Shown here: piece after piece, positions 8,546 through 16,579 of the stretch
Numbering within the stretch: position 1 is the stretch's first letter
How the letters are laid out: each line of letters starts with the position of its first letter
Assembly (NCBI GenBank): GCA_030539475.1
Contig: JAUNRY010000010.1
Location: forward strand, 1 to 21,061
Length of the DNA stretch: 21,061 nucleotides
DNA from: Bacteroidia bacterium
GTDB taxonomy: Bacteria > Bacteroidota > Bacteroidia > Bacteroidales > Dysgonomonadaceae
Direction of reading: 5' to 3'
The notes under the pieces: model-generated
Told to the model about the DNA's origin: nothing
What the model saw: only the letters and a program-made list of their open reading frames with translations
Databases searched by the model: none
Translations under genes and position numbers: made by a program

Positions 8546-10003
8546 ATGTACGGAGGAGTTAGAGAAATACAGGAAAAGGGTCGGGTAGATTGGTTTGCAG
8601 TAATCATGTACCTGGTTTTTATCGTGCTGGGATGGTTTAATGTGTACGCGGCAAGTTTCGATCTGGAAAACGCGGTGAGCATGTTCGATCTTTCGGGACG
8701 TGCCGGCATGCAACTCGTGTGGATGGGAACATCGCTGGCGCTTGCTTTCTCCTTGCTGAAAATCGATACCGCTTTTTACGAAACCTACGCTTTCGCGGCA
8801 TATCTGGTAGGTATTGGCCTGTTGGTGATTACGTGGATAGTAGCGCCTGAAATAAACGGTTCCCGTTCGTGGCTGGTAATGGGGCCTGTGCGGTTGCAGC
8901 CCGCCGAGTTTATGAAATTCATTATCGCCCTTACGCTGGCAAAAATTTTCAACGTTTACAATTTCCGGTTAATGGAGCGTAAAAACCTGCTGATAGTGGT
9001 TTCGCTTATCTTGGTTCCGCTGCTTTTGGTTATCCTTCAAAGCGAAACCGGAACGGCGCTGGTTTATCTCGCATTTATTTTTGTTCTGTACCGCGAGGGG
9101 TTGCCGGGCGGAATTCTTTTTATGGGTGTAGCGGCCATTTTATACTTTGTGCTTGCCATCCGGTTTTCCGATGTTCAGTGGGGAATACTGTCTGTTGGCG
9201 AAGTAATTTCCGCGGCGCTTATCATTATTTTTGCCGCAGGCATGGTGTGGAACTATGTGAAACGCCGCGAGGTGAGTTTTATGATTATCGGGTTGGGATT
9301 GATTGTTTCGGCCGCGGGGCTGATTTTGCATTTTCTGAAATTACAGGTTGATGCAGGATTACTGGCGCTGATAGCGTTGGGGTTGGTTGCTATCTACTTG
9401 GGTTATCTGGCGCTCAGGTTTTGGAAAAAGATTTACCTCTATATTTTGCTTTTTGTGGTGGGGTCGTTCGCCTTTATTGAGTCCAGCGAATACGTTTTTA
9501 CCGATGTTTTGCAGCCGCACCAGCAAATGCGCATCAAGGTAACGCTGGGTATGGAACAGGATTTACGCGGATCGGGCTATCACGTGGGACAATCGAAAAT
9601 TGCTATCGGCTCGGGCGGAATGTTCGGAAAAGGTTTTCTCAACGGTACGCAAACAAAGTTGAAATATGTTCCCGAACAAGATACCGATTTTATTTTTTGC
9701 ACCATAGGCGAAGAATGGGGTTTTGTGGGCTCCACGTTTATTCTGGTGCTTTTCGGTATGTTTATTCTGCGGCTTATCACATTGGCGGAACGCCAGCCTA
9801 CTACCTTCGGACGCGTGTATGGGTACGGTGTTGCGAGTATATTTCTGTTTCACCTGTTGGTGAATATCGGGATGGTGATTGGCATTATGCCGGTGATTGG
9901 CATTCCGCTGCCGTTTTTTAGTTACGGTGGTTCGTCGTTGTGGGGATTTACGATTTTGTTGTTTATTTTCCTGCGAATCGACAAAGGACGGAAAAGAGCA
10001 TAA
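8546..10003 (+). CDS. rodA: RodA SEDS-family peptidoglycan glycosyltransferase
   Basis: RodA polymerises lipid II into glycan strands in complex with PBP2. The 485-residue polytopic protein carries SEDS signatures: SRSWLVMGPVRLQPAEFMK, LLLVILQSETGTALVY, RIKVTLGMEQDLRGSGYHVGQSKIAIGSGG, KYVPEQDTDFIF (Asp381 corresponds to the catalytic Asp of RodA in the TDF motif), and PFFSYGGSSLWGF near the C-terminus. It is more than 100 residues longer than E. coli RodA. The extra sequence, roughly residues 195-310, adds hydrophobic segments and a WNYVKRREV loop; I recall similar long RodA proteins in other Bacteroidales. Last gene of the purH-mre-mrdA-rodA block; no clear terminator follows. Confidence 0.95.
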   Translation: MYGGVREIQEKGRVDWFAVIMYLVFIVLGWFNVYAASFDLENAVSMFDLSGRAGMQLVWMGTSLALAFSLLKIDTAFYETYAFAAYLVGIGLLVITWIVAPEINGSRSWLVMGPVRLQPAEFMKFIIALTLAKIFNVYNFRLMERKNLLIVVSLILVPLLLVILQSETGTALVYLAFIFVLYREGLPGGILFMGVAAILYFVLAIRFSDVQWGILSVGEVISAALIIIFAAGMVWNYVKRREVSFMIIGLGLIVSAAGLILHFLKLQVDAGLLALIALGLVAIYLGYLALRFWKKIYLYILLFVVGSFAFIESSEYVFTDVLQPHQQMRIKVTLGMEQDLRGSGYHVGQSKIAIGSGGMFGKGFLNGTQTKLKYVPEQDTDFIFCTIGEEWGFVGSTFILVLFGMFILRLITLAERQPTTFGRVYGYGVASIFLFHLLVNIGMVIGIMPVIGIPLPFFSYGGSSLWGFTILLFIFLRIDKGRKRA

Positions 10004-10096
10004 AATAATAGGCTGACGCGATAGGTTTCGTTTTCAACGGAATGATAGGTTCCTTATCTTTAGCGATAAAGCCGTGGCAATGGGCATCCGTTTGCT

Positions 10097-10132
10097 TGCC
10101 TGAACCGCCTTTTATAAAAAGCGTTTCAGGCA
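10097..10132. repeat. imperfect palindrome (stem-loop)
   Basis: TGCCTGAA-C-CGC (10097-10108) pairs with GCG-T-TTCAGGCA (10121-10132), 11 pairs with one mismatch, around CTTTTATAAAAA. It is followed on the plus strand by AAAAAG, not T, so it is not a standard terminator. Its AAAAAGCGTTTCAG (10116-10129) recurs exactly at 17251-17264. Confidence 0.55.
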
Positions 10133-10137
10133 AAAAG

Positions 10138-10190
10138 TATCACTTTTGAACATTAGTGCATTTCTTAATGCAAAAAAATATCACTTTTGA
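10138..10190. repeat. 12-bp direct repeat TATCACTTTTGA, two copies
   Basis: Identical 12-mers at 10138-10149 and 10179-10190, start-to-start distance 41 bp. The intervening sequence includes the small hairpin GCATT-TCTT-AATGC (10158-10171). The distance is not a multiple of three, so it is not an in-frame coding duplication. Confidence 0.5.
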
Positions 10191-10341
10191 CTATTACACC
10201 CAATTATTCAACCCAACGAAAGAACCGTCATTATTATGTCTGCCAAAATTACGTATTGAGGGGAAGATTGGGGAACTGAGACAATGGCGTCTGGCTGATT
10301 ATTGGTTTCATGGTTTTTTCAAATTCAACTCCTTTATTCTC

Positions 10342-12501
10342 TTACAACTCAAACGACGCTTTCACCCCGATTTCCCTGAATTTGGTTTTATGAAACGAAC
10401 AGAAAATAGCCGCGTTGGCCGTTTTGAAAAAGTTATTGCCAATTCCGTATCCGATTTCGGTATAGGAAACAATGTGAGGTGTGTATAACTGACTTAGGTA
10501 CAGCCGCTCCCGGTTGATGTAATCCGAAACAAAAGGAACGTTCCGAAGAATAAGGAAAGGGGTTTCGAACATCACGTGCCCTTGCACGTATGTATCGGAC
10601 GCGTTGTACAAATTGCGGTTGAGCAGGCTGAATGTTCCGCCGATGCCGTCGTCCCAATTATCGGGGAAATTGTTTCGGGCAAAAAACGTGAAATCGGCAA
10701 AATATTCGGTGCTCTGGTTGGCAAACCGTCCCGCACCAACGTGGTATTGAAAGGAATTCATCAACCCAAACTGAATGTCCTGACTGATATCGAACTCCAC
10801 GCGGTTGTATTGCGATGTGCTTCCGAAAATATCCCGGTAACTCCTGGATAACTCTATTTTGAAGGTAGGAAAACGCGAGCGCACGTATATTTTTTTTCGT
10901 CCTTCGTATCGGTAATACTGTTCGGGTGTCCAGCTGAACCGCAGGTACGGTGCGAACGATTTTCGGGTAACAAATAAATCTTCCACCGCGTCGGGTGTTT
11001 CAATTAACGGGTCGGCCGGTGTGGTTTTCTTTTTGGGTTGACGGATGTGATATTCGATGCCGATGGTTGAAACAAAGCCGTTGAAAAGCTCGTAATCGTT
11101 GAAAAGTTCCACGTAGTAATCCTTGAAATAATTCACCGAAATATCTTCAAATTTTAATCCGCGATCTTTCAGTATTTCTTGTATGTTGTTGATGAACAAC
11201 GAACTGTAGATGGGGTTCCCGATCCCCAGCGACAACGATACGTTTCCGTGATAAAAAGGTTCGTAATTCCACGTGCCGGTTACATCGGTAAAAAGATCTT
11301 TCCTGCGGAACATATATCCGGCAAAAGCATCTACCTTGAACGTTCTGTTGCGCTTCATGGCATGGCTGAACGATAGTTTTTGCTTGTACGTAACACCGTC
11401 AACCGACGAATAGCCCAGCATGAGCGGATTCAGCAAACCGCTGTAGCCAATCATGGTTGATTTCATCTTGTAGCGCGAGTTCATAACCATTCGCTGAGCG
11501 AACTGCTGTACTCGTTTTCCGTTAGTTGCCGCGGTGTCTTCTCTCGTTCTTGCCAGCATTTTTTCGCGTTCTCTCACTTCGTGGTTTTTCATTACCTCAA
11601 TTTCTTTGGCTTGCAGGGGAATAGCGCGTTTTTGGTTCCAGAAAACCGAGTCGTTGGTAACGGGAATGGAATCCATCCTGACAAGAAACAAGTCGCTGAT
11701 GTTCAGCATTTTTTCTTTCTCTTCATTGACCCTCAACTCAACGTCGTTGTAATTGATTGATGCCAGGTGCCTGCTTGCCACCACGTTGCCCAGATAAGTG
11801 GCGGTGTGGTAAATGACAAAATTCACCGGCAGGTAGTTGGTTATCCACGTGTCGCCCATGGTTATTTCGAAAGAGAAGTTGGCAAAAGACTCCACGCCTT
11901 CGGCGCTGAAATGCACCACGCGCCACGTTCCGCTCTCGATAACAAAATGCCCTTTCAGCAGTTTTTGGTTGTCGTAAATTGGATTGAACTCAACGGTGTA
12001 ATAGGTTTTGTTGTTTTCAAGTTGAGTTTGTATCAGTTGGTACGTATAGTATTTAGCGGTGGAAAACCGCACAGGCATGAAAAAACTTTCGGTATTGGTT
12101 GTTTCGCCGTACACGTTGATATTCAGTAGGTAAAAGGGAATCATGTCGATATCTCTTTTGCCGGTAAGTGTTCCGGTAACGTTTTTAATGTCTTGCAAAT
12201 AAACATTCGGATAAGTAAACTTGAGGGTGCTCAGGGTTTCAATAACCGCTTCGTCCGATTTGGGATCATGCAGTACAAAACGGGGCACAAGGTGCGTGTA
12301 CTTATAGAGGAAGTTTTTTTTCAACGTTTCCACGTAAGTACGCATGTAAACATCGGCGGTATAATTCTCCACCAGGCCGTTGTATTTCTCTGCCGCGCTC
12401 ATCGATCTTTTCAGAACAGTGTCGAGCGGCAGCTGTGTTTGGCTAAAAACGCCCGAAGTTACAAAAACCGATAAAACCAATATGACTATTCTTACTAACA
12501 T
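10342..12501 (-). CDS. DUF5686-family outer-membrane protein, 719 aa
   Basis: A Sec signal peptide (MLVRIVILVLSVFVTSGVFSQ) leads into a soluble N-terminal region of the DUF5686 type (ENYTADVYMRTYVE..., about residues 30-290, with KGHFVIESGTWRVVHFSAEG and ITNYLPVNFVIYH). After a charged linker (EKMLARTREDTAATNG), the C-terminal half (about 360-719) has the alternating aromatic/polar pattern of a beta-barrel and ends FREIGVKASFEL, a terminal strand typical of outer-membrane proteins. Many family members carry an extra N-terminal carboxypeptidase-regulatory-like domain; this one lacks it and begins directly with the DUF. Function is unknown; family members are surface proteins of Bacteroidota. 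The gene is convergent with rodA and divergent from the Crp/Fnr gene. Confidence 0.75.
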   Translation of the reverse strand: MLVRIVILVLSVFVTSGVFSQTQLPLDTVLKRSMSAAEKYNGLVENYTADVYMRTYVETLKKNFLYKYTHLVPRFVLHDPKSDEAVIETLSTLKFTYPNVYLQDIKNVTGTLTGKRDIDMIPFYLLNINVYGETTNTESFFMPVRFSTAKYYTYQLIQTQLENNKTYYTVEFNPIYDNQKLLKGHFVIESGTWRVVHFSAEGVESFANFSFEITMGDTWITNYLPVNFVIYHTATYLGNVVASRHLASINYNDVELRVNEEKEKMLNISDLFLVRMDSIPVTNDSVFWNQKRAIPLQAKEIEVMKNHEVREREKMLARTREDTAATNGKRVQQFAQRMVMNSRYKMKSTMIGYSGLLNPLMLGYSSVDGVTYKQKLSFSHAMKRNRTFKVDAFAGYMFRRKDLFTDVTGTWNYEPFYHGNVSLSLGIGNPIYSSLFINNIQEILKDRGLKFEDISVNYFKDYYVELFNDYELFNGFVSTIGIEYHIRQPKKKTTPADPLIETPDAVEDLFVTRKSFAPYLRFSWTPEQYYRYEGRKKIYVRSRFPTFKIELSRSYRDIFGSTSQYNRVEFDISQDIQFGLMNSFQYHVGAGRFANQSTEYFADFTFFARNNFPDNWDDGIGGTFSLLNRNLYNASDTYVQGHVMFETPFLILRNVPFVSDYINRERLYLSQLYTPHIVSYTEIGYGIGNNFFKTANAAIFCSFHKTKFREIGVKASFEL

Positions 12502-12511
12502 TTCCAGGTTG

Positions 12512-12519
12512 CAAAACTA
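12512..12519 (-). promoter_or_regulatory. candidate -7 box for the DUF5686 gene
   Basis: On the minus strand this reads TAGTTTTG, an exact TAnnTTTG match, but only 10 bases before the ATG at 12501. If used, the mRNA leader would be just a few bases. No -33 box was recognised. Confidence 0.35.
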
Positions 12520-12612
12520 ATTATTTTTGGAAATAGAATGACGTTAAATGAGTTAATTTTCAGAAAATAATTTCGTTTGGTTTTTTCAATGTGCAGAAAT
12601 TTACATCAAAAA

Positions 12613-12628
12613 CGGAAGTTTTCTTCCG
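12613..12628. repeat. perfect hairpin in the DUF5686/Crp divergent region
   Basis: CGGAAG-TTTT-CTTCCG, six pairs and a 4-nt loop, lies in an otherwise very AT-rich 219-bp divergent region, 52 bases upstream of the candidate -7 box of the Crp/Fnr gene. Its dyad symmetry is consistent with an operator, but this is inference. Confidence 0.4.
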
Positions 12629-12679
12629 CTAATTGATTATTTTTCTACCATTTATTTAATTATTGAATAAATAATTTCT

Positions 12680-12687
12680 TAATTTTG
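12680..12687 (+). promoter_or_regulatory. candidate -7 box for the Crp/Fnr-type regulator
   Basis: TAATTTTG fits TAnnTTTG exactly, 33 bases before the GTG at 12721. TTTA at 12655-12658 is an imperfect -33 box with 21-base spacing. Confidence 0.4.
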
Positions 12688-12720
12688 TGTTTTAAAACAT
12701 AGTTTTATAACATGTAAATA

Positions 12721-13419
12721 GTGAAAAAAGCGAAGGAAATAATCGATTTATCATCCACTCTAACGGATATTTGGCGCGTTCTATCGGACGAGGAGCGTGT
12801 CATTGTCAGGAAAAATGCGCGGATTGTTCATTATAAAAAAAATGAAACCATTTATATTGAAGATGAACAACCCAAAGAGCTGATGTGCCTGTTGGAGGGA
12901 AAGGTGAAAATCTACAAAAACGGTGTAGGCGGGCGAAGCCAGATTATCAGAATGATCCGTCCTGTTCAATATTTCGGATACCGCGCTTTTTTTGCACGTG
13001 AGCCATACGTTACCGCTGCTTCGGCTTTTGAGGCTTCTACGGTTTGTTTTATTTCCATGAACCTGATTGAAGACATGTTGAGGCAAAACGGCAGCCTGGC
13101 GCTGCTATTTATTCAACTGTTGTCGCTCGATTTAGGCGTGGCCGATAACCGGGTGGTAAACCTTACCCAAAAGCACGTGAGGGGCAGGCTGGCAGAATCG
13201 CTTATCTTTTTGAAAGAAAGTTACGGCCTTGAAGAAGACGGGGCAACCATCAATATTTACCTGGCTCGCGAAGATTTGGCCAACCTTTCCAATATGACTA
13301 CGGCTAACGCTATAAGAACACTTGCCAATTTTGTAAACGAACGCATTATCTCTCTCGACGGACGAAAAATAAAGATAATTGACGAAGACAGGTTGTTGAA
13401 GATAAGCAAGATTGGGTGA
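12721..13419 (+). CDS. Crp/Fnr-family transcriptional regulator, 232 aa
   Basis: The N-terminal half is a cyclic-nucleotide-binding-like beta-roll (about 25-120, with VHYKKNETIYIEDEQPKELMCLLEGKVKIYKNG), followed by the long dimerisation helix (about 125-160) and a C-terminal winged helix-turn-helix (about 165-225: QKHVRGRLAESLIFL, then YLAREDLANLSNMTTANAIRTLANFVNERII as the recognition region). FNR-type Fe-S cysteines are absent, so it is not an oxygen-sensing FNR; the effector is unknown. The start is GTG at 12721, as no ATG is available before the beta-roll; nine bases upstream an in-frame ATG is followed at once by TAA. It is divergent from the DUF5686 gene, and targets cannot be read from the sequence. 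Confidence 0.85.
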   Translation: MKKAKEIIDLSSTLTDIWRVLSDEERVIVRKNARIVHYKKNETIYIEDEQPKELMCLLEGKVKIYKNGVGGRSQIIRMIRPVQYFGYRAFFAREPYVTAASAFEASTVCFISMNLIEDMLRQNGSLALLFIQLLSLDLGVADNRVVNLTQKHVRGRLAESLIFLKESYGLEEDGATINIYLAREDLANLSNMTTANAIRTLANFVNERIISLDGRKIKIIDEDRLLKISKIG

Positions 13420-13578
13420 TTTTTTGTTGGCTGTTGGCAGCCGACACTCTTTCTCTCTCTCTGCAACAGGCTCGTCACTTCTACCGTAGGGAGAAGCCTA
13501 CATACTCTCAATAAAGCAATGCGAATTGGAATTCGCATCACCCGGAGGAAAAGAATTGTTTTTACGTATTGTTAATTT
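13420..13578. other. convergent crp-gcvP spacer with dispersed repeat and palindromes
   Basis: It holds a hairpin GTTGGCTG-TTGG-CAGCCGAC (13426-13445), a pyrimidine run of CT repeats (about 13446-13462), one copy of a dispersed repeat (13471-13496), and the palindrome ATGCGAATT-GG-AATTCGCAT (13519-13538). The hairpin and palindrome could end transcription from either side, but neither has a strong T-run. Confidence 0.5.
13471..13496 (-). repeat. dispersed intergenic repeat, copy 1
   Basis: The minus strand reads TCCCTACGGT-A-GAAGTGACGAG. The plus strand at 18686-18707 has the same 22-mer with C in place of the central A. Similarity continues into a purine-rich GAGAGAG tract in both copies. 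Confidence 0.6.
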
Positions 13579-16428
13579 TTAATTATCACATAAACACGCC
13601 ACCAAATTCCGGTCGCCGTACGCGTTATCTACGCGGGCAACGTTTACCCAGAATTTATTTTCGGTTACGAAAGGCAGCGGATAAACGGCTTTGCTGCGCG
13701 GATACGCGTGTTTCCATTCATCGGCGACAGCTTCGTATTCGGGGTGCGGAGCGTTGACCAGCACGTTGTCTTCTGCCGTGTATTCACCCCGCGAAACTTC
13801 AATAATCTCTTTGTGAATGTTGAGCATTGTATCGGCAAACCGATCGAGTTCCGCCAGGCTTTCGCTTTCGGTGGGTTCAATCATCAGCGTGCCGTGCACG
13901 GGAAACGAGAGGGTGGGCGCGTGATAGCCGTAATCAATAAGTCGCTTGGCGATATCGGTTTCCGTGATTCCCGAAACCGATTTCAATCCGCGGCATTCCA
14001 GAATAAGTTCGTGTCCTACTCTTCCGTTGGCTCCTCGATAAACAATTCCGTAGGAATCATTCAGTTTTTCGGCTAAATAATTTGCATTCAGAATGGCTGT
14101 TTTGGTAGCTTCGGTTAAGCCGTCTTCGCCCATCATTTTAATGTAGCCGTACGTTATGGTTGCAACGCCCGCGCTACCGTAAGGCGCCGCGGAAACGGTG
14201 TTGGTGTCCGATTCAAACATCACGGGATGCCCCGGCAAGAAAGGCATCAGGTGTTCCGCCACGCAAATCGGGCCTACCCCCGGCCCGCCGCCGCCGTGCG
14301 GAATGGCAAACGTTTTGTGCAGGTTCAGGTGGCAAACATCGGCGCCTATGGTTCCCGGATTTGTTAATCCAACCTGTGCGTTCATATTGGCGCCATCCAT
14401 GTAAACCTGTCCGCCCGCTTCGTGAATGATGTTGCACATTTCGCGGATTTCCACTTCAAAAATTCCGTGCGTGGAAGGGTATGTAATCATATACGCCGCC
14501 AAATCGTCGCGATGCTGTTCTACCTTTTTGCGAAGGTCGTCCATATCTACGTTTCCTTTTGCATCCGATGCAACGGTAACGGGTGTAAAACCGGCTTGTA
14601 CGGCGCTGGCGGGATTGGTTCCGTGTGCCGACGCGGGAATAAGCACCGTTTTGCGATGCCCTTGCCCGATGCTCTTCAGGTAACCGGAAATAACCAACAG
14701 GCCTGTGAATTCTCCGGCCGCTCCGGAATTGGGTTGCAGGCTGGTTCCGGCAAATCCGGTAATTTCGGCCAGCATCGATTCCAGTTCTTCAATCATTTCA
14801 CGATACCCTTCGGTTTGGTCTTCGGGTGCGAACGGGTGAATTCGTTGCAAGCCTGCGTGTCCCAGCGGAAGCAGTTCCGAGGCGGCATTGAGTTTCATGG
14901 TGCACGAGCCGAGCGAAATCATGGAATGCGCCAACGATATGTCTTTTCGTTCCAACCGCTTTATGTATCGCATCAATTCGGTTTCGGAGTGGTAGCTGTT
15001 GAAGTTGGGATGGGTGAGAAATTCCGATGTGCGCAGCTGGTCGGTTTTCAGCGTTGTTTTTTCGGGAAGGTCGTCTATCATAAATACTTTGGAGCTGCCA
15101 ACCGACATGGCGAAAACTGCCAGCAGTTCGTGAACCCGATAGGCATCGGTTGTTTCATCGATACTAATCCCAATTTCTCCCGTTTTGAAATAACGTAAGT
15201 TGATACTTCGCATTTCGGCCAAATCTTTTATGCTTTCTTGCGTAATGTTTTCGGGAAGTTGCAATTTGAGCGTATCAAAATAGCTGGTGTTGAGTTGCTT
15301 GAATCCGAGTTCCTTCAACTCGTCTGCTACCAGCGATGTTACGGAATGAATGCGGCGGGCAATAGACTTCAATCCTTCCGGCCCGTGATAAACGGCGTAG
15401 AACGACGCCATGGTGGCCAGCAATGCCTGAGCGGTGCAGATATTCGATGTGGCTTTTTCGCGCTTAATGTGCTGTTCACGCGTTTGGAGCGCCATGCGCA
15501 AGGCTTCTTTATCGTAAGCGTCTTTCGAAATGCCGATAATTCGTCCCGGAACATTGCGTTTGTACTCCTCGCGCGTGGCAAAAAACGCGGCCGAGGGGCC
15601 TCCAAAGAACAAGGGAATCCCCAATCGCTGGCTGCTGCCGAATGCAATATCGGCGCCCCATTCGCCCGGAGGCGTGAGCAGCACAAGCGCCATTAAATCG
15701 GTGGCTACGGCCACTTTGCAGTCCACCGCGTGTGCTTTTTCCACAAAACTCTTGTAGTCTTCTACGTTTCCGTTGCTGTTGGGATATTGCACAATGGCTC
15801 CGAAATATTTCTTGTCGGCGTCGAAATTTTTGTAATCTCCAATTTCGATTTCAATTTCCACCATTTCCATGCGCGTGCGCAAAACGGAAAGTGTTTGCGG
15901 GAAAATGTGGCGGTCAACAAAAAGAGTTTCCGTGTTGTTTTTTACCTGCTCGCGCGTGCGCAAACCGTACATCATGGAGGCGGCTTCGGCTGCGGCAGTG
16001 GCCTCGTCCAACAGCGATGAGTTTGCCAGCGGCAATCCGGTCAGCTCGCTCACCATGGTTTGAAAATTGAGTAAAGCTTCAAGCCTTCCTTGCGAAATTT
16101 CGGCCTGATAAGGCGTGTATGAGGTGTACCAAACGGGATTTTCGAAAACATTGCGGTAGATGGGCGCGGGCGTGATGGTGTCGTACCAGCCCATTCCGAT
16201 GTATGATGTGAAAACTTTGTTTGCCGATGCAAGGCGAGCAATTTCTTCGGCGTATTCCGGTTCAGAAAGCGCTTGGGGCAAAGCCATGGGTTTTTTCAAC
16301 CGGATATCGGATGGAATGGTTTGATTGATAAGTTCATCGAGAGACGAAACTCCGATGGTGTGTAACATTTTCTCTGTGTTTTCGGGTTTAATTCCGATGT
16401 GGCGAGTTTTGAAATGCTCTATTTTCAT
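13579..16428 (-). CDS. gcvP: glycine dehydrogenase (decarboxylating), P-protein of the glycine cleavage system
   Basis: GcvP uses PLP to decarboxylate glycine and passes the aminomethyl group to lipoylated GcvH. This is the single-chain form, 949 residues, of normal length, with the N-terminal half (P1-like, from MKIEHFKTRHIGI) and the PLP-bearing C-terminal half (P2-like). Lys705 in HLNLHKTFAIPHGGGGPGVGPI is the Schiff-base lysine, followed by the glycine-rich loop. Other P-protein tracts are PYQAEISQGRLEALLNFQTM, SLGSCTMKLNAASELLP, QPNSGAAGEFTGL and SAHGTNPASA. The genes gcvT and gcvH are not in the window. I looked for a glycine riboswitch in the 151 bases upstream and saw none. It shares its strand with the hydrolase gene upstream, with a 151-base gap. 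Confidence 0.97.
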   Translation of the reverse strand: MKIEHFKTRHIGIKPENTEKMLHTIGVSSLDELINQTIPSDIRLKKPMALPQALSEPEYAEEIARLASANKVFTSYIGMGWYDTITPAPIYRNVFENPVWYTSYTPYQAEISQGRLEALLNFQTMVSELTGLPLANSSLLDEATAAAEAASMMYGLRTREQVKNNTETLFVDRHIFPQTLSVLRTRMEMVEIEIEIGDYKNFDADKKYFGAIVQYPNSNGNVEDYKSFVEKAHAVDCKVAVATDLMALVLLTPPGEWGADIAFGSSQRLGIPLFFGGPSAAFFATREEYKRNVPGRIIGISKDAYDKEALRMALQTREQHIKREKATSNICTAQALLATMASFYAVYHGPEGLKSIARRIHSVTSLVADELKELGFKQLNTSYFDTLKLQLPENITQESIKDLAEMRSINLRYFKTGEIGISIDETTDAYRVHELLAVFAMSVGSSKVFMIDDLPEKTTLKTDQLRTSEFLTHPNFNSYHSETELMRYIKRLERKDISLAHSMISLGSCTMKLNAASELLPLGHAGLQRIHPFAPEDQTEGYREMIEELESMLAEITGFAGTSLQPNSGAAGEFTGLLVISGYLKSIGQGHRKTVLIPASAHGTNPASAVQAGFTPVTVASDAKGNVDMDDLRKKVEQHRDDLAAYMITYPSTHGIFEVEIREMCNIIHEAGGQVYMDGANMNAQVGLTNPGTIGADVCHLNLHKTFAIPHGGGGPGVGPICVAEHLMPFLPGHPVMFESDTNTVSAAPYGSAGVATITYGYIKMMGEDGLTEATKTAILNANYLAEKLNDSYGIVYRGANGRVGHELILECRGLKSVSGITETDIAKRLIDYGYHAPTLSFPVHGTLMIEPTESESLAELDRFADTMLNIHKEIIEVSRGEYTAEDNVLVNAPHPEYEAVADEWKHAYPRSKAVYPLPFVTENKFWVNVARVDNAYGDRNLVACLCDN

Positions 16429-16579
16429 TGCGATTATTTTTTTATTTTTTCATTATGGTCTTACGGAACTTGCAATAATCATTTATTTGGGTGTAACTGA
16501 TTTACATGCTCGTTTCATAATTGTATGTTTGATGTTTAGCGTTTTATGGTTGGGGCAACGTGATGGTTTTCTCACTTCT

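Larger units (their letters stand above)
10004..10341. other. 338-bp gene-free convergent region with hairpin and direct repeat
   Basis: This lies between the ends of rodA and the DUF5686 gene. It contains two near-copies of GATAGGTTTC/GATAGGTTCC (about 10020-10054), the imperfect palindrome at 10097-10132, and the 12-mer TATCACTTTTGA at 10138-10149 and 10179-10190. An ORF starting at ATG 10168 runs through it into the antisense of the DUF5686 gene; its first 50 residues resemble nothing I can name. No convincing terminator for either gene is visible. Confidence 0.5.

Noticed and set aside
10156..10488. 110-codon plus-strand frame at the end of the DUF5686 gene
   Set aside because: Its second half is antisense to the conserved end of the DUF5686 gene. 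The first 50 residues resemble no family I can name, so a transposase remnant was considered but not supported.
13446..13462. CT-rich tract as a CRISPR-like or simple-repeat locus
   Set aside because: It is a short pyrimidine run without spacers or unit structure and is part of the dispersed repeat's flank.
14422..15198. 258-codon open frame antisense to gcvP
   Set aside because: It lies wholly inside gcvP, and its composition is that of a complementary-strand shadow; gcvP is unambiguous.
16429..16579. Possible glycine riboswitch upstream of gcvP
   Set aside because: The spacer lacks the paired glycine-aptamer architecture and is AT-rich without strong stems.
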